Shown piece by piece: positions 1 to 13,956 of a stretch of 64,000 nucleotides of DNA. The translations under genes and the position numbers were made by a program. Source of the DNA: Aurelia coerulea (taxonomy: Eukaryota > Cnidaria > Scyphozoa > Semaeostomeae > Ulmaridae); NCBI GenBank assembly GCA_039566865.1, contig CM076955.1:11857001-11921000 (forward strand). Reading direction: 5' to 3'. The notes beneath the pieces were generated by a model. The model saw nothing but the letters and a program-made list of their open reading frames with translations. It made no database searches and was not told the origin of the DNA. Numbering within the stretch: position 1 is the stretch's first letter; every line of letters starts with the position of its first letter.

Positions 1-3000
1 TATAATATAAATTGCAGCTACTAAAGTACGTTAATCCATACTTTTTGTGTTTATAATTTATTTTCTTTGAGAAAATAAACTTTTAATTAATCGATGTTTG
101 CTTATGCAGTAAAGCTAAAATGGGACTAAAAGAAAAACTAATGTCTATAGTAATGTTTCCAAGAATGGTTGCTGCAGCACTAATATAGTGCTATTAAAGA
201 AGTAACTGGCAGAACTAAAGTTGTAAAGAACGATGAGTGCAATACTGTTTATAATATAAATTGTAGCTACTTAAGTACGTTAATCCACACTTTTTGTGTT
301 TTTATTTTGTTTTTTTTTTGAGAAAATAAACATTTCATTAATCGATGTTTGTTTATGAAGTAAAGCTAAAATGAGACTAAAGAAAAAACTAATGTCTATA
401 ATAATGTTTCCAAGAATGGTTGCTGCAGCACTAATATAGGGCTATAAAAGGAGTAACTGGCAGAATTAAAGTTTTTAAGAACGATGAGTGGAATACTGTT
501 TATAGTATAAATTTTAGCTACTAAAGTACGCTAATCGCCATTTTTTGTGTTTATATTTTGCTTTCTTCGAGAAAATAAACATTTAATTAATCGATGTTTG
601 TTTATGCTGTAAAGCTGAAATGTAATTAAAATTAAGGTTGCTGCAGCACCAATATAGTGCTATAAAAGAATTAACTGGCAGCACTAAAGTTTTAGAGAAC
701 GATGAGTGCACTACTCTCTATAATATAAATTGCAGCTACTAAAGTACGTTAATCCATACTTTTTGTGTTTATAATTTGTTTTCTTTGAGAAAATAAACTT
801 TTAATTAATCGATGTTTGCTTATGCAGTAAAGCTAAATTGACACTAAAGAAAAAACTAATGTCTATAGTAATATTTCCCAAAATGATTGCTGCAGCACTA
901 ATATTGGGCTATAAAAGAAGTAACTGGCAGAACTAAAGTTTTAGAGAACGATGAGTGCAATACTCTCTATAATATAAATTTTAGCTACTAAAGTACGTTA
1001 ATCCCTTTTTATTTTTTTATATTTTGTTTCCTTTGAGAAAATAAACATTTAAGTAATCGATGTTTGTTGATGCATTAAAGCTAAAATGTAACTAAAATTA
1101 AGAGTGCTGCTGCACTAATATAGTGCTATAAAAGAAGTAACTGGTAGAACTAAAGTTTTAAAGAACAATGAGTACAATACTCTTTATAATATAAATTGTA
1201 ACTACTAAAGTACGTTAATCCCCATTTTTTTTGTTTATATTTCGTTTTCTCTCAGAAAATAAACATTTAATTGATCGATGTTTGTTAATAAAGTAAAGCT
1301 AACATCAGACTAAACAGAAAGCTAATGTCTATAGTAATGTTTCCAAGAATGGTTGCTGCAGCACTAATATAGGGCTATAAAAGAAGTAATTGGCAGAACT
1401 AAAATTTTAGAGAACGATCATTGCAATACTCTTTATAATATAAATTGCAGCTACTAAAGTACGTTAATCCAAAATTTTTGTGTTTATAATTTGTTTTCTT
1501 TGAGAAAATAAATTTTTAATTAATCGATGTTTCTTTATGCAGTAAAGCTAAATTGAGACTAAGGAAAAAACTAATGTCTATAGTAATGTTTCCTAGAATG
1601 GTTGCTGCGAAACTAATATAGTGCTATAAAAGAAGTAACTGGCAGAACTAAAGTTTTAAAGAACGATGATTGCAATACTCTTTATGATATAAATGTCAGC
1701 TACTAAAGTACGTTAGTCTCCATTTTATTGTGTTTTTATTTTGTTTTCTTTGAGATAATAAACATTTAATTAGTCGATGTTTGTTTATGCATTAAAGCTA
1801 AATTGAGACCAAAGAAAAAACTAATCTCTATAGTAATGTTTCCAAGAATGGTTGCTGCAGCACTAATATACTGCTATAAAAGAAGTTACTGGCAGAACGA
1901 AAGTTTTAAAGAACGATGAGTACAATATTATTTATATTAAAAATTTCAGATACTAGAGTATGTTAATTGTCATTTTTTGTGTTTATATTTTGTTTTTTCT
2001 TAGAAAATAAACATTTAATTAATCGATGTACGTCTATGCAGTAAAGCTAAAATGAGACTAAAGAAAAAGCTAATGTCTATAGTAATGTTTCCAAGAATGG
2101 TTGCTGCGAAACTAATATAGTGCTATAAAAGAAGTTACTGGTAGAACTAAAGTTTTGAAGGACGATGAGTGCAATACTCTTTATAATATAAATATTAGCT
2201 ACTAAAGTGCGTTAATCCCCATTTTTTGTATTTATATTTTGTTTTCTCTCATAAAATAAACATTTAATTAATCGATGTTTGTTATGAAGTAAAGCTAAAA
2301 TCAGACTAATGAAAAAACTAATGTCTATAGTAATGTTTCCAAGAATGGTTGCTGCAGCACTAATATAGTGCTATAAAAGAAGTAACTGGCAGAACTAAAG
2401 TTGTAAAGAACGATGAGTGCAATACTGTTTATAATATAAGTTGTAGCTACTAAAGTACGTTAATCCACACTTTCTTTGTTTATACTTTGTTTTCTTTGAG
2501 AAAATAAACCTTTAATTGATCGATGTTTGTTTACGCAGTAAAGCAAAATTTAGACTATAAAAAACTAACGTCTATAGTAATGTATCCAAGAATGGCTTCT
2601 GCAGCACTAATATAGCGCTATAGAAGAAGTAACTGGCAGAACTAAAGTTTTAGAGAACGATGAGTGCAATACTCTTTATAATATAAATTGCAGCTACTAA
2701 AGTACGTTAATCCATACTTTTTGTGTTTATAATTTATTTTCTTTGAGAAAATAAACTTTTAATTAATCGATGTTTGCTTATGCAGTAAAGCTAAAATGGG
2801 ACTAAAGGAAAAACTAATGTCTATAATAATGTTTCCAAGAATGGTTGCTGCATCACTAATATAGTGCTATAAAAGAAGTTATTGGTAGAACTAAAAATTT
2901 GAAGGACGATGAGTGCAATACTCCTTATAATATAAATTTTAGCTACTAAAGTACGTTAATCCCCATTTTTTGTATTTATATTTTGTTTTTTCTCAGAAAA

Positions 3001-4323
3001 AAAAACATTTAATTAATCGATGTTTGTTATGAAGTAAAGCTAAAATCAGACTAATGAAAAAACTAATGTCTATAGTAATGTTTCCAAGAATGGTTGCTGC
3101 ATTACTAATATAGTGCTATAAAAGAAGTAACTGGCAGAACTAAAGTTGTAAAGAACGATGAGTGCAATACTGTTTATAATATAAATTGTAGCTACTTAAG
3201 TACGTTAATCCACACTTGTTTTGTTTTTATTTTGTTTTCTTTGAGAAAATAAACATTTAATTAATCGATGTTTGTTTATGAAGTAAAGTTAAAATGAGAC
3301 TAAAGAAAAAGCTAATGTCTATACTAATGTTTCCAAGAAGGGTTGCTGCAGCACTAATATAGTGCTATAAAACAAGTAACTGGTAGAACTTAAGTTTTAA
3401 GGAACGATGAGTACAATACTCTTTATAATATAAATTTTAGCTGATAAAGTACGTTAATCCACACTTTTGTGTTTATATTTAGTTTTCTTCGAGAGAAAAA
3501 ACTTTTAATTAACCGATGTTTGTTTAAGCAGTAAAGCTAAATTGAGACTAAAGAAGAAACTAATGTCTATAGTAATGTTTCCAAGAATTGTTGCTGCAGC
3601 ACTAATATAGTGCTATAAAAGAAATAATTGGCAGAACTAAAGTTTTAGAGAACGATGAGTGCAATACTGTTTATAATATAAATTGTAGCTACTAAAGTAC
3701 GTTAATCCACACTTTTTGTGTTTATATTTTGCTTTCTTTGAGAAAGTAAACATTTAATTAATCGATGTTTGTTTATGCAGTAAGGCTAAAATGTAATTAA
3801 AATTAAGGTTGCTGCAGCATTAATATAGTGCTATAAAAGAAGTAACTGGCAGAACTAAAGTTGTAAAGAACGATGAGTGCAATACTCTTTATAATATAAA
3901 TTTTAGCTTATAAAGTACGTTAATCCACACTTTTTGTGTTTATATTTTGTTTTCTTTGAGAAAATAAATATTTAATTAATCGATGTTTGTTTAAGCAGTA
4001 AAGCAAAATTGAGACTAAAGAAAACACTAATGTCTATAGTAATAGTTCCAAGATTGGTTGCTGCCGCACTAATATAGACCTATAAAAGAAGTAACTGGCA
4101 GAACTAAAGTTTTAGAGAACGATGAGTGCAATACTCTTTATAATATAAATTTAAGCTACTAAAGTACGTCAATCCCCATTTTTTGTGTTTATGTTTTGTC
4201 TTCTTTGAGAAAATAAACATTTAATTAATCGATGTTTTTTTATGCAGTAAAGCTAAAATGAGACTAAAGAAAAAACTAATGTCTATAGTAATGTTTCCAA
4301 GAATGGTTGCTGCCGCACTAATA
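1..4323 (-). repeat. Satellite array, minus-strand segment
   Basis: About 17-18 head-to-tail monomers read on the minus strand; plus is defined here as the orientation in which a unit reads ctgcagcaacc then attcttgg. Equivalent ctgcag sites at 172, 423, 641 and 890 give unit lengths of 251, 218 and 249. Most units are the long form. Short-form units, recognised by attaaaattaagg before the PstI-like site, lie near 640, 1105 and 3810. The units differ from each other by many scattered substitutions and small indels, visibly more than units at 20-34 kb. The segment starts in mid-monomer, so its left end lies outside the window. Every frame of the long consensus meets stop codons, and no unique DNA interrupts the segment. 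Confidence 0.96.
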
Positions 4324-4381
4324 AAGACCTATTATTAGTGCTGCAGCAACCATTCTTGAAAACATTACTATAGACATTAGT
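4275..4381. repeat. Inverted-repeat junction where array orientation flips
   Basis: Left arm 4275-4323 and right arm 4333-4381 are reverse complements at 47 of 49 positions, around a 9-bp spacer aagacctat (4324-4332). To the left, units read on the minus strand; to the right, all read on the plus strand. The left unit carries a variant gacctat near the break that is also present at about 4076-4082, so the break falls inside a recognisable left-side monomer. Beyond the arms, identity falls to ordinary monomer-to-monomer similarity. The junction could extrude as a hairpin or cruciform. An assembly misjoin cannot be excluded from sequence alone. Confidence 0.93.
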
Positions 4382-6670
4382 CTTTTCTTTATTGTCAATT
4401 TAACATTACTGCATAAACAAACATCGATTAGTTAAAAGTTTATTTTCTCAAAGAAAACATATTATAAACACAAAAAGTATGGATTAACGTACTTTAGAAG
4501 CCACAATTTATATTATAAAGAGTATTGCACTCATCGTTCTCTAAAACTTTAGTTCTGCTAGTTACTTCTTTTATAGCACTATATTCGTGCTGCAGCAACC
4601 TTAATTTTAATTGCATTTTAGCTTTAATACATAAACAAACATTGATTAATTAAATGTTTATTTTCTCAAAGAAAACAAAATAAAACACAAAAAGTGTGGA
4701 TTAACGTACTTTATTAGCTACAATTTATATTATAAAGAGTATTATACACATCGTTCTTTAAAACTTTAGTTCTGCCAGTTACTTCTTTTATAGCACTATA
4801 ATAGTGCTGCAGCAAGCATTCTTGGAAACATTACTATAGACATTAGTTATTTCTTTAGTCTCATTCTAGCTTTACTGCATAAGCAAACATCGGTTAATTA
4901 AAAGTTTATTTTCTCAAAGAAAACAAAATATAAACACAAAAAGTGTTGATTAACATACTTCATTAGCTACATTTATATTATAAAGAGTATTGTACTCATC
5001 GTCCTTCAAAACTTTAGTTCTGCCAGTTACTTCTTTTATAGCGCTATATTAGTTTCGCAGCAACCATTCTTGGAATTATTACTATAGACATTAGCTTTTT
5101 CTTTAGTCTCATTTTAGCTTTACTGAATAAACAAACATCGTTTAATTAAAAGTTTATTTTCTCAAAGAAAAGAAAATTAGAACACAAAAAGTATCGATTA
5201 ATGTACTTTAGTAGCTACAATTTATGTTATAAACAGTATTGCACTCATCGTTCGTTACAACTTTAGTTCTGCCAGTTACTTCTTTTATAGCACTATATTA
5301 ATGCTGCAGCAACCATTCTTGGAAACATTACTATAGAAGTTAGTCTTTAGTCTCATTTTAGCATTACTTCATAAACAAACATCGATTAATTAATAGTTTA
5401 TTTTCTCAAAGAAAACAAAATAAAACACAAAAAGTGTGGATTAACGTACTTTAGTAGCTACAATTTATATTATAAACAGTATTGCACCCATCGTTCTTTA
5501 CAACTTTAGTTCTGCCAGTTACTGCTGTTATAGCACTATATTAGTGATGCAGCAACCTTAATTTTAATTACATTTTAGCTTTACTGCATAAACAAACATC
5601 GTTTGCTTGAATGTTTATTTTCTCAAAGAAAGCAAATTTAAACACAAAAAGTGTGGATTAACCTACTTTAGTAGCTACAATTTATATTATAAACAGAATT
5701 GCACTCATCGTTCTTTAAAACTTTAGTTCTGCCAGTTACTTCTTTTAGAGCACTATATTTGTGCTGCAGCAACTATTCTTGGAAACATTACTATAGACAT
5801 TAGTTTTTTCTTTAGTCTCACTTTAGCTTTAATGCATAAAAAATATCGATTAATTAAATATTTATTTTCTCAAAGAAAACAAAATATAAAAACAAAAAAT
5901 GGCGATTAACGTACTTTAGTAGCTAAACTTTATACTATAAACAGTATTCCACTCATCGTTCTTGAAAACTTTAGTTCTGCCAGTTACTTCTTTTATAGCA
6001 CTATATTAATGCTTCAGCAACCATTCTTGGAAACATTACTATAGACATTAGTTTTTTCTTTTGTCTCATTTTAGCTTTACTTCATAAACAAACATCGATT
6101 AATTAAATGTTTATTTTCTGAGAGAAAACAAAATTTAAACACAAAAAATGGGGATTAACGTACTTTATAAGCTACAATGTATATTATAAAGAGTATTGTA
6201 CACATCGTTCTTTATAACTTTAGTTCTGCCAGTTACTTCTTTTATAGCACTATATTACTGCTTCAGCAAGCATTCTTGGAAACATTACTATAGACATTAG
6301 TTTTTTCTTTAGTCTCATTCTAGCTTTACTGCATAAACAAACATCGGTTAATTAAAAGTTTATTTTCTCAAAGAAAACAAAATATAAACACAAAAAGTGT
6401 TGATTAACGTACTTTATTAGCTACAATTTATATTATATAGAGTATTGTACTCATCGTTCTTTAAAACTTTAGTTCTGCCAGTTACTTATTTTATAGCACT
6501 ATATTAGTGCTGCATCAACTATTCTTGGAAACATTACTATAGACATTAGTTTTCTCTTTAGTCCCACCTTAGCTTTACTGCATAAACAAATATCGATTAA
6601 TTAAATGTTTATTTTCTCAAAGAAAACAAAATATAAACACAAAAAGTGTGGATTAACGTACTTTAGTAGC
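4333..6670 (+). repeat. Diverged plus-strand satellite next to the inversion
   Basis: About ten monomers directly right of the orientation switch. They include short-form units near 4595 and 5565 and long forms elsewhere, with many private substitutions (for example ttcgtgctgcag at about 4585 and tgcttcagc at about 6011). Variation is comparable to the minus-strand segment and greater than in the later core. The order of long and short units away from the junction (L, S, L, L, L, S) does not mirror the left side (L, L, S, L, L, L), so the two sides are not a simple fold-back copy. Confidence 0.88.
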
Positions 6671-9600
6671 TACAATTTATATTATAAAGAGTATTGTACT
6701 CATCGTTCTTTAAAACTTTAGTTCTGCCAGTTACTTCTTTTATAGCACTATATTAGTGCTGCAGCAACCATTTTTGGAAACATTACTATAGACAGTAGTT
6801 TTTTCTTTAGTCTCAATCTAGTTATACTGCATAAACAAACATCGATTAATTAAAAGTCTACTTTCTCAAAGAAAACAAATTATAAACACAAAAAGTGTGG
6901 ATTAACGTACTTTAGTAGCTGCAATTCATATTATATAGAGTATTGCACTCATCGTCCTCTAAAAATTTAGTTCTGTCAGTTACTTCTTTTAAACCACTAT
7001 ATTAGTGTTGCAGCAACCTTAATTTTAATTACATTTTAGCTTTACTGCATCAACAAACATCGGTTAATTAAAAGTTTATTTTCTCAAAGAAAACAAAATA
7101 TAAACACAAAAAGTGTGGATTAACGTACTTTAGTAGCTACAATTATATTATAAAGAGTATTGCACTCATCGTTCTTAAAAACTTTAGTTCTGCCAGTTAC
7201 TTCTTTTATAGCCCTATATTAGTGCTGCAGCAACCATTTTTGGAAAAATTACTATAGACATTAGTTTTTTCTTTAGTCTCAATTTACCTTTACTGCATAA
7301 ACAAACATCGATTAATTAAAAGTTTATTTTCTGATAGAAAACAAATAATAAACACAAATAGTGTGGATTAACGTACCTTATTAGCTAAAATTTATATTAT
7401 AAAGAGTATTGCAGTCATCGTTCTTTAAAACTTTAGTTCTGCCAGTTACTTCTTTTATAGCACTATATTAGTGCTGCAGCAACCTTATTTTTAATTATAT
7501 TTTAGCCTTACTGCATAAACAAACATCGATTAATTAACTATTAATTTTCTCAAAGAAAACAAAATATAAACACAAAAAATGGGGCTTAACGTACTTTATT
7601 AAATACAATTTATATTATAAAGAGTATTGTACTCATCGTTCTTTAAAACTTTAGTTCTGCCAGTTACTTCTTGTATACCACTATATTAGTGCTGCAGCAA
7701 CCATTCTTGGAAACATTACTATAGACATTAGTTTTTTCTTTAGTCTCATTTTAGCTTTACTTCATAAACAAACATCGATTAATTAAATGTTTATTTTCTT
7801 AGAGAAAACCAAATATAAACACAAAAAATGGGGCTTAACGTACTTTAGTAGCTACAATTTATATTATAAACAGTATTGCACTCATCGTTCTTTACAACTT
7901 TAGTTCTGCCAATTACTTCTTTTATAGAACGATATTAGTTTCGCAGCAACCATTCTTGGAAACATTACTTCAGACATTAGCTTTTTCTTTAGTCTCATTT
8001 TAGCTTTATATCATCAACAAACATCGGTTAATTAAAAGTTTATTTTCTCAAAGAAAACAAAATATAAACACAAAAAGTGTGGATTAACGTACTTTAGTAG
8101 CTACAATTATATTATAAAGAGTATTGCACTCATCGTTCTTAAAAACTTTAGTTCTGCCAGTTACTTCTTTTATAGCCCTATATTAGTGCTGCAGCAACCA
8201 TTCTTGGAAACATTACTATAGACATTAGTTTTTTCTTTAGCCTTCTTTTAGCTTTACTTCATAAACAAACATCGATTAATTAAATGTTTGTTTTCTCAAA
8301 GAAAACAAAATATAAACACAAAAAGTGTGGATTAACGTACTTTAGTAGCTGCAATTCATATTATAAAGAGTATTGCACTCATCGTCCTCTAAAAATTTAG
8401 TTCTGCCAGTTACTTCTTTTATAGCACTATATTAGTGCTGCAGCAACCTTAATTTTAATTACATTTTAGCCTTACTGCATAAACAAACATCGATTAATTA
8501 AATATTTATTTTCTCAAAGAAAACAAAATATAAACACAAAAAATGGGGCTTAACGTACTTTATTAGCTACAATTTATATTATAAAGAGTATTGTACTCAT
8601 CGTTCTTTAAAACTTTAGTTCTGCCAGTTACTTCTTTTATAGCACTATATTAGTGCTGCAGCAACCATTCTTGGAAACATTACTATAGACAGTAGTTTTT
8701 TCTTTAGTCTCAATCTAGCTTTACTGCATAAACAAACATCGATTAATTGAAAGTCTACTTTCTCAAAGAAAACAAATTATAAACACAAAAAGTGTGGATT
8801 AACGTACTTTAGTAGCTGCAATTCATATTATATAGAGTATTGCACTCATCGTCCTCTAAAAATTTAGTTCTGTCAGTTACTTCTTTTAAACCACTATATT
8901 AGTGTTGCAGCAACCTTAATTTTAATTACATTTTAGCTTTACTGCATCAACAAACATCGGTTAATTAAAAGTTTATTTTCTCAAAGAAAACAAAATATAA
9001 ACACAAAAAGTGTGGATTAACCTACTTTAGTAGCTACAATTATATTATAAAGAGTATTGCACTCATCGTTCTTAAAAACTTTAGTTCTGCCAGTTACTTC
9101 TTTTATAGCCCTATATTAGTGCTGCAGCAACCATTCTTGGAAACATTACTATAGACATTAGTTTTTTCTTTAGTCTCAATTTAGCTTTACTGCATAAACA
9201 AACATCGATTAATTAAAAGTTTATTTTCTGAAAGAAAGCAAATTATAAACACAAATAGTGTGGATTAACGTACTTTATTAGCTAAAATTTATATTATAAA
9301 CAGTATTGCACTCATCGTTCTTTAAAACTTTAGTTCTGCCAGTTACTTCTTTTATAGCACTATATTAGTGCTGCAGCAACCTTATTTTTAATTATATTTT
9401 AGCCTTACTGCATAAACAAACATCGATTAAATAAATATTTATTTTCTCAAAGAAAACAAAATATAAACACAAAAAATGGGGCTTAACGTACTTTATTAAA
9501 TACAATTTATATTATAAAGAGTATTGTACTCATCGTTCTTTAAAACTTTAGTTCTGCCAGTTACTTCTTGTATACCACTATATTAGTGCTGCAGCAGCCA

Positions 9601-12200
9601 TTCTTAGAAACATTACTATAGACATTAGTTTCTTCTTTAGTCTCATTTTAGCTTTACTTCATAAACAAACATCGATTAATTAAATGTTTATTTTCTGAGA
9701 GAAAACAAAATATAAACACATAAAATGGGGATTAACGTACTTTAGTAGCTACAATTTATATTATAAAGAGTATTGCACTCATCGTTCTTTACAACTTTAG
9801 TTCTGCCAATTACTTCTTTTATAGCACTATATTAGTTTCGCAGCAACCATTCGTGGAAACATTACTTCAGACATTAGCTTTTTCTTTAGTCTCATTTTAG
9901 CTTTATATCATCAACAAACATCGGTTAATTAAAAGTTTATTTTCTCAAAGAAAACAAAATATAAACACAAAAAGTGTGGATTAACGTACTTTAGTAGCTA
10001 CAATTATATTATAAAAAGTATTGTACTTATCGTTCTTTAAAACTTTAGTTCTGCCAGTTACTTCTTTTATAGCACTATTTTGGTGCTGCAGCAACCATTT
10101 TTGGAAACATTACTATAGACATTAGTTTTTTCTTTAGTCTCAATTTAGCTTTACTGCATAAACAAACATCGATTAATTAAAAGTTTATTTTCTCAAAGAA
10201 AACAAATTATAAACACAAAAAGCATGGATTAACGTACCTTAGTAGCTTTAATTTATGTTATAAAGAGTATTGCACTCATCGTTCTCTAAAACTTTAGTTC
10301 TGCTAGTTACTTCTTTTATAGCACTATATTAGTGCTGCAGCAACCTTAATTTTAATTACATTTTTGCTTTACTGCATAAAGAAACATCGATTAATTAAAT
10401 GTTTATTTTCTCAAAGAAAACAAAATATAAACACAAAAAGTGTGGATTAACGTACTTTAGTAGCTACAATTTATGTTATAAACAGTATTGCACTCATCGT
10501 TCTTTAAAACTTTAGTTCTGCCAGTTACTTCTTTTATAGCACTATATTAATGCTGCAGCAACCATTCTTGGAAACATTACTATAGACATTAGTTTTTTCT
10601 TTAGCCTTTTTTAGCTTTACTTCATAAACAAACATCGATTAATTAAATGTTTATTTTCTCAAAGAAAACAAATTATAAACACAAAAAGTGTGGATTAACG
10701 TACTTTAGTAGCTGCATTTCATATTATCAAGAGTATTGCACTCATCTGCCAGTTACTTCTTTTAAAGCACTATATTAGTGCTGCAGCAACCTTAATTTTA
10801 ATTACATTTTAGCTTTACTGCATAAACAAACATCGATTAATTAAATGTTTATTTTCTCAAAGAAAACAAAATATAAACACAAAAAGTGGGGATTAACGTA
10901 CTTTATTAGCTACAATTTATATTATAAAGAGTATTGTACTCATCGTTCTTTAAAACTTTAGTTCTGCCAGTTACTTCTTTTATAGCACTATATTAGTGCT
11001 GCAGCAACCATTCTTGGAAACATTACTATAGACATTAGTTTTTTCTTTAGTCTCATTTTAGCTTTACTGCATAAACAAACATCGATTAATTAAATGTTTA
11101 TTTTCTCAAAGAAAACAAATTATAAACACAAAAAGTGTGGATTAACGTACTTTAGTAGCTGCAATTCATATTATAAAGAGTATTGCACTCATCGTCCTCT
11201 AAAAATTTAGTTCTGCCAGTTACTTCTTTTATAGCACTATATTAGTGCTGCAGCAACCTTAATTTTAATTACATTTTAGCTTTACTGCATAAACAAACAT
11301 CGGTTAATTAAAAGTTTATTTTCTCAAAGAAAACAAAATATAAACACAAAAAGTGTGGATTAACGTACTTTAGTAGCTACAATTATATTATAAAGAGTAT
11401 TGCACTCATCGTTCTTAAAAACTTTAGTTCTGCCAGTTACTTCTTTTATAGCCCTATATTAGTGCTGCAGCAACCATTCTTGGAAACATTACTATAGACA
11501 TTAGTTTTTTCTTTAGTCTCAATTTAGCTTTACTGCATAAACAAACATCGATTAATTAAAAGTTTATTTTCTGAGAGAAAACAAATTATAAACACAAATA
11601 GTGTGGATTAACGTACTTTATTAGCTAAAATTTATATTATAAAGAGTATTGCACTCATCGTTCTTTAAAACTTTAGTTCTGCCAGTTACTTCTTTTATAG
11701 CACTATATTAGTGCTGCAGCAACCTTATTTTTAATTACATTTTAGCTTTACTGCATAAACAAACATCGATTAATTAAATATTTATTTTCTCAAAGAAAAC
11801 AAAATATAAACACAAAAAATGGGGATTAACGTACTTTATTAGATACAATTTATATTATAAAGAGTATTGTACTCATCGTTCTTTAAAACTTTAGTTCTGC
11901 CAGTTACTTCTTTTATAGCACTATATTAGTGCTGCAGCAACCATTCTTGGAAACATTACTATAGACATTAGTTTTTTCTTTAGTCTCATTTTAGCTTTAC
12001 TTCATAAACAAACATCGATTAATTAAATGTTTATTTTCTGAGAGAAAACAAAACATAAACACAAAAAATGGGGATTAACGTACTTTAGTAGCTACAATTT
12101 ATATTATAAACAGTATTGCACTCATCATTCTTTACAACTTTAGTTCTGCCAATTACTTCTTTTATAGCACTATATTAGTTTCGCAGCAACCATTCTTGGA
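6670..12200 (+). repeat. Eight-monomer higher-order repeat, about three copies
   Basis: Private variants recur at fixed spacing. The gacagtag variant lies at 6791 and 8688, ttctgtcag at 6971 and 8868, ttgtatacca at 7671 and 9568, the acaaatagtg variant at 7351, 9248 and 11591, and tcgcag in place of ctgcag at 7941, 9838 and 12181. The first interval is 1897 bp in every case and the second is 2343 bp. Five long plus three short units sum to 1899 bp, which fits eight monomers. The longer interval holds about two extra units, one of which lacks about 20 bp near 10746. Copies one and two match from about 6670 and 8567 until they diverge at about 8110 and 10010. Confidence 0.85.
10737..10765 (+). 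repeat. Monomer with about 20-bp internal deletion
   Basis: The unit reads gcactcatctgccagtt, joining the ctcat element directly to ctgccagtt. The usual intervening segment, starting cgttct and ending ttagtt, is missing. It is the only unit I noticed with this loss, and it helps explain why the second interval of the surrounding higher-order repeat is not a simple multiple of 249 and 218. Confidence 0.8.
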
Positions 12201-13932
12201 AACATTACTTCAGACATTAGTTTTTTCTTTAGTCTCAATTTAGCTTTACTGCATAAACAAACATCGATTAATTAAAAGTTTATTTTCTAAAAGAAAACAA
12301 ATTATAAACACAAAAAGTGTGGATTAACGTACTTTATTAGCTACAATTTATATTATAAAGAGTATTGTACTCATCGTTCTTTAAAACTTTAGTTCTGCCA
12401 GTTACTTCTTTTATAGCACTATATTAGTGCTGCAGCAACCATTCTTGGAAACATTACTATAGACATTAGTTTTTTCTTTAGTCTCATTTAGCTTTACTGC
12501 ATAAACAAACATCGATTAATTAAAAGTTTATTTTCTCAAAGAAAACAAATTATAAACACAAAAAGTGTGGATTAACGTACTTTAGTAGCTGCAATTTATA
12601 TTATAAAGAGTATTGCACTCATCGTCCTCTAAAAATTTAGTTCTGCCAGTTACTTCTTTTATAACCACTATATCAGTGCTGCAGCAACCTTAATTTTAAT
12701 TACATTTTAGCTTTACTGCATAAACAAACATCGATTAATTAAAAGTTTATTTTCTCAAAGAAAACAAAATATAAACACAAAAAGTGTGGATTAACGTACT
12801 TTAGTAGCTACAATTATATTATAAAGAGTATTGCACTCATCGTTCTTAAAAACTTTAGTTCTGCCAGTTACTTCTTTTATAGCCTATATTAGTGCTGCAG
12901 CAACCATTCTTGGAAACATTACTATAGACATTAGTTTTTTCTTTAGTCTCATTTTAGCTTTACTGCATAAACAAACATCGATTAATTAAAAGTTTATTTT
13001 CTCAAAGAAAACAAATTATAAACACAAAAAGTGTGGATTAATGTACTTTATTAGCTAAAATTTATATTATAAAGAGTATTGCACTCATCGTTCTTTAAAA
13101 CTTTAGTTCTGCCAGTTACTTCTTTTATAGCACTATATTAGTGCTGCAGCAACCTTAATTTTAATTACATTTTAGCTTTACTGCATAAACAAACATCGAT
13201 TAATTAAATATTTATTTTCTCAAAGAAAACAAAATATAAACACAAAAAGTGTGGATTAACGTACTTTAGTAGCTACAATTTATATTATAAAGAGTATTGC
13301 ACTCATCGTTCTTTAAAACTTTAGTTCTGCCAGTTACTTCTTTTATAGCACTATATTAGTGCTGCAGCAACCATTCTTGGAAACATTACTATAGACATTA
13401 GTTTTTTCTTTAGTCTCATTTTAGCTTTACTGCATAAACAAACATCGATTAATTAAATGTTTATTTTCTCAAAGAAAACAAATTATAAACACAAAAATGG
13501 GGATTAAAGTACTTTAGTAGCTACAATTTATATTATAAAGAGTATTGCACTCATCGTTCTTTAAAACTTTAGTTCTGCCAGTTACTTCTTTTATAGCACT
13601 ATATTAGTGCTGCAGCAACAATTCTTGGATAAATTACAATAGACATTAGTTTTTTCTTTAGTCTCATTTAGCTTTACTGCATAAACAAACATCAATTAAT
13701 TAAAAGTTTATTTTCTCAAAGAAAACAAATATAAACACAAAAAGTGTGGATTAACCTACTTTAGTAGCTAAAGATTATATTATAAACAGAATTGCACTCA
13801 TCGTTCTTTAAAACTTTAGTTCTGCCAGTTACTTCTTTTATAGCCCTATATTAGTGCTGCAGCAACCATTCTTGGAAACATTACTATAGACATTTGTTTT
13901 TCCTTTAGTCTCACTTTAGCTTTACTGCATAA

Positions 13933-13956
13933 ACAAACATCGATTAACAAACATCG
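13933..13956 (+). repeat. 10-bp internal duplication in a monomer
   Basis: acaaacatcg occurs twice (13933-13942 and 13947-13956) separated by atta, replacing the usual ttaattaaatg region, so the unit lacks its PacI-type site. The identical arrangement is found only once more, at 24461-24484. Downstream of this copy lies a second rare variant, tattgggaactaacg followed by gtatctgaaattt. Confidence 0.85.

Noticed and set aside
4275..4381. Terminal inverted repeats of a transposon
   Set aside because: The arms are ordinary monomer sequence meeting head-on, with no transposase, target-site duplication or second terminus.
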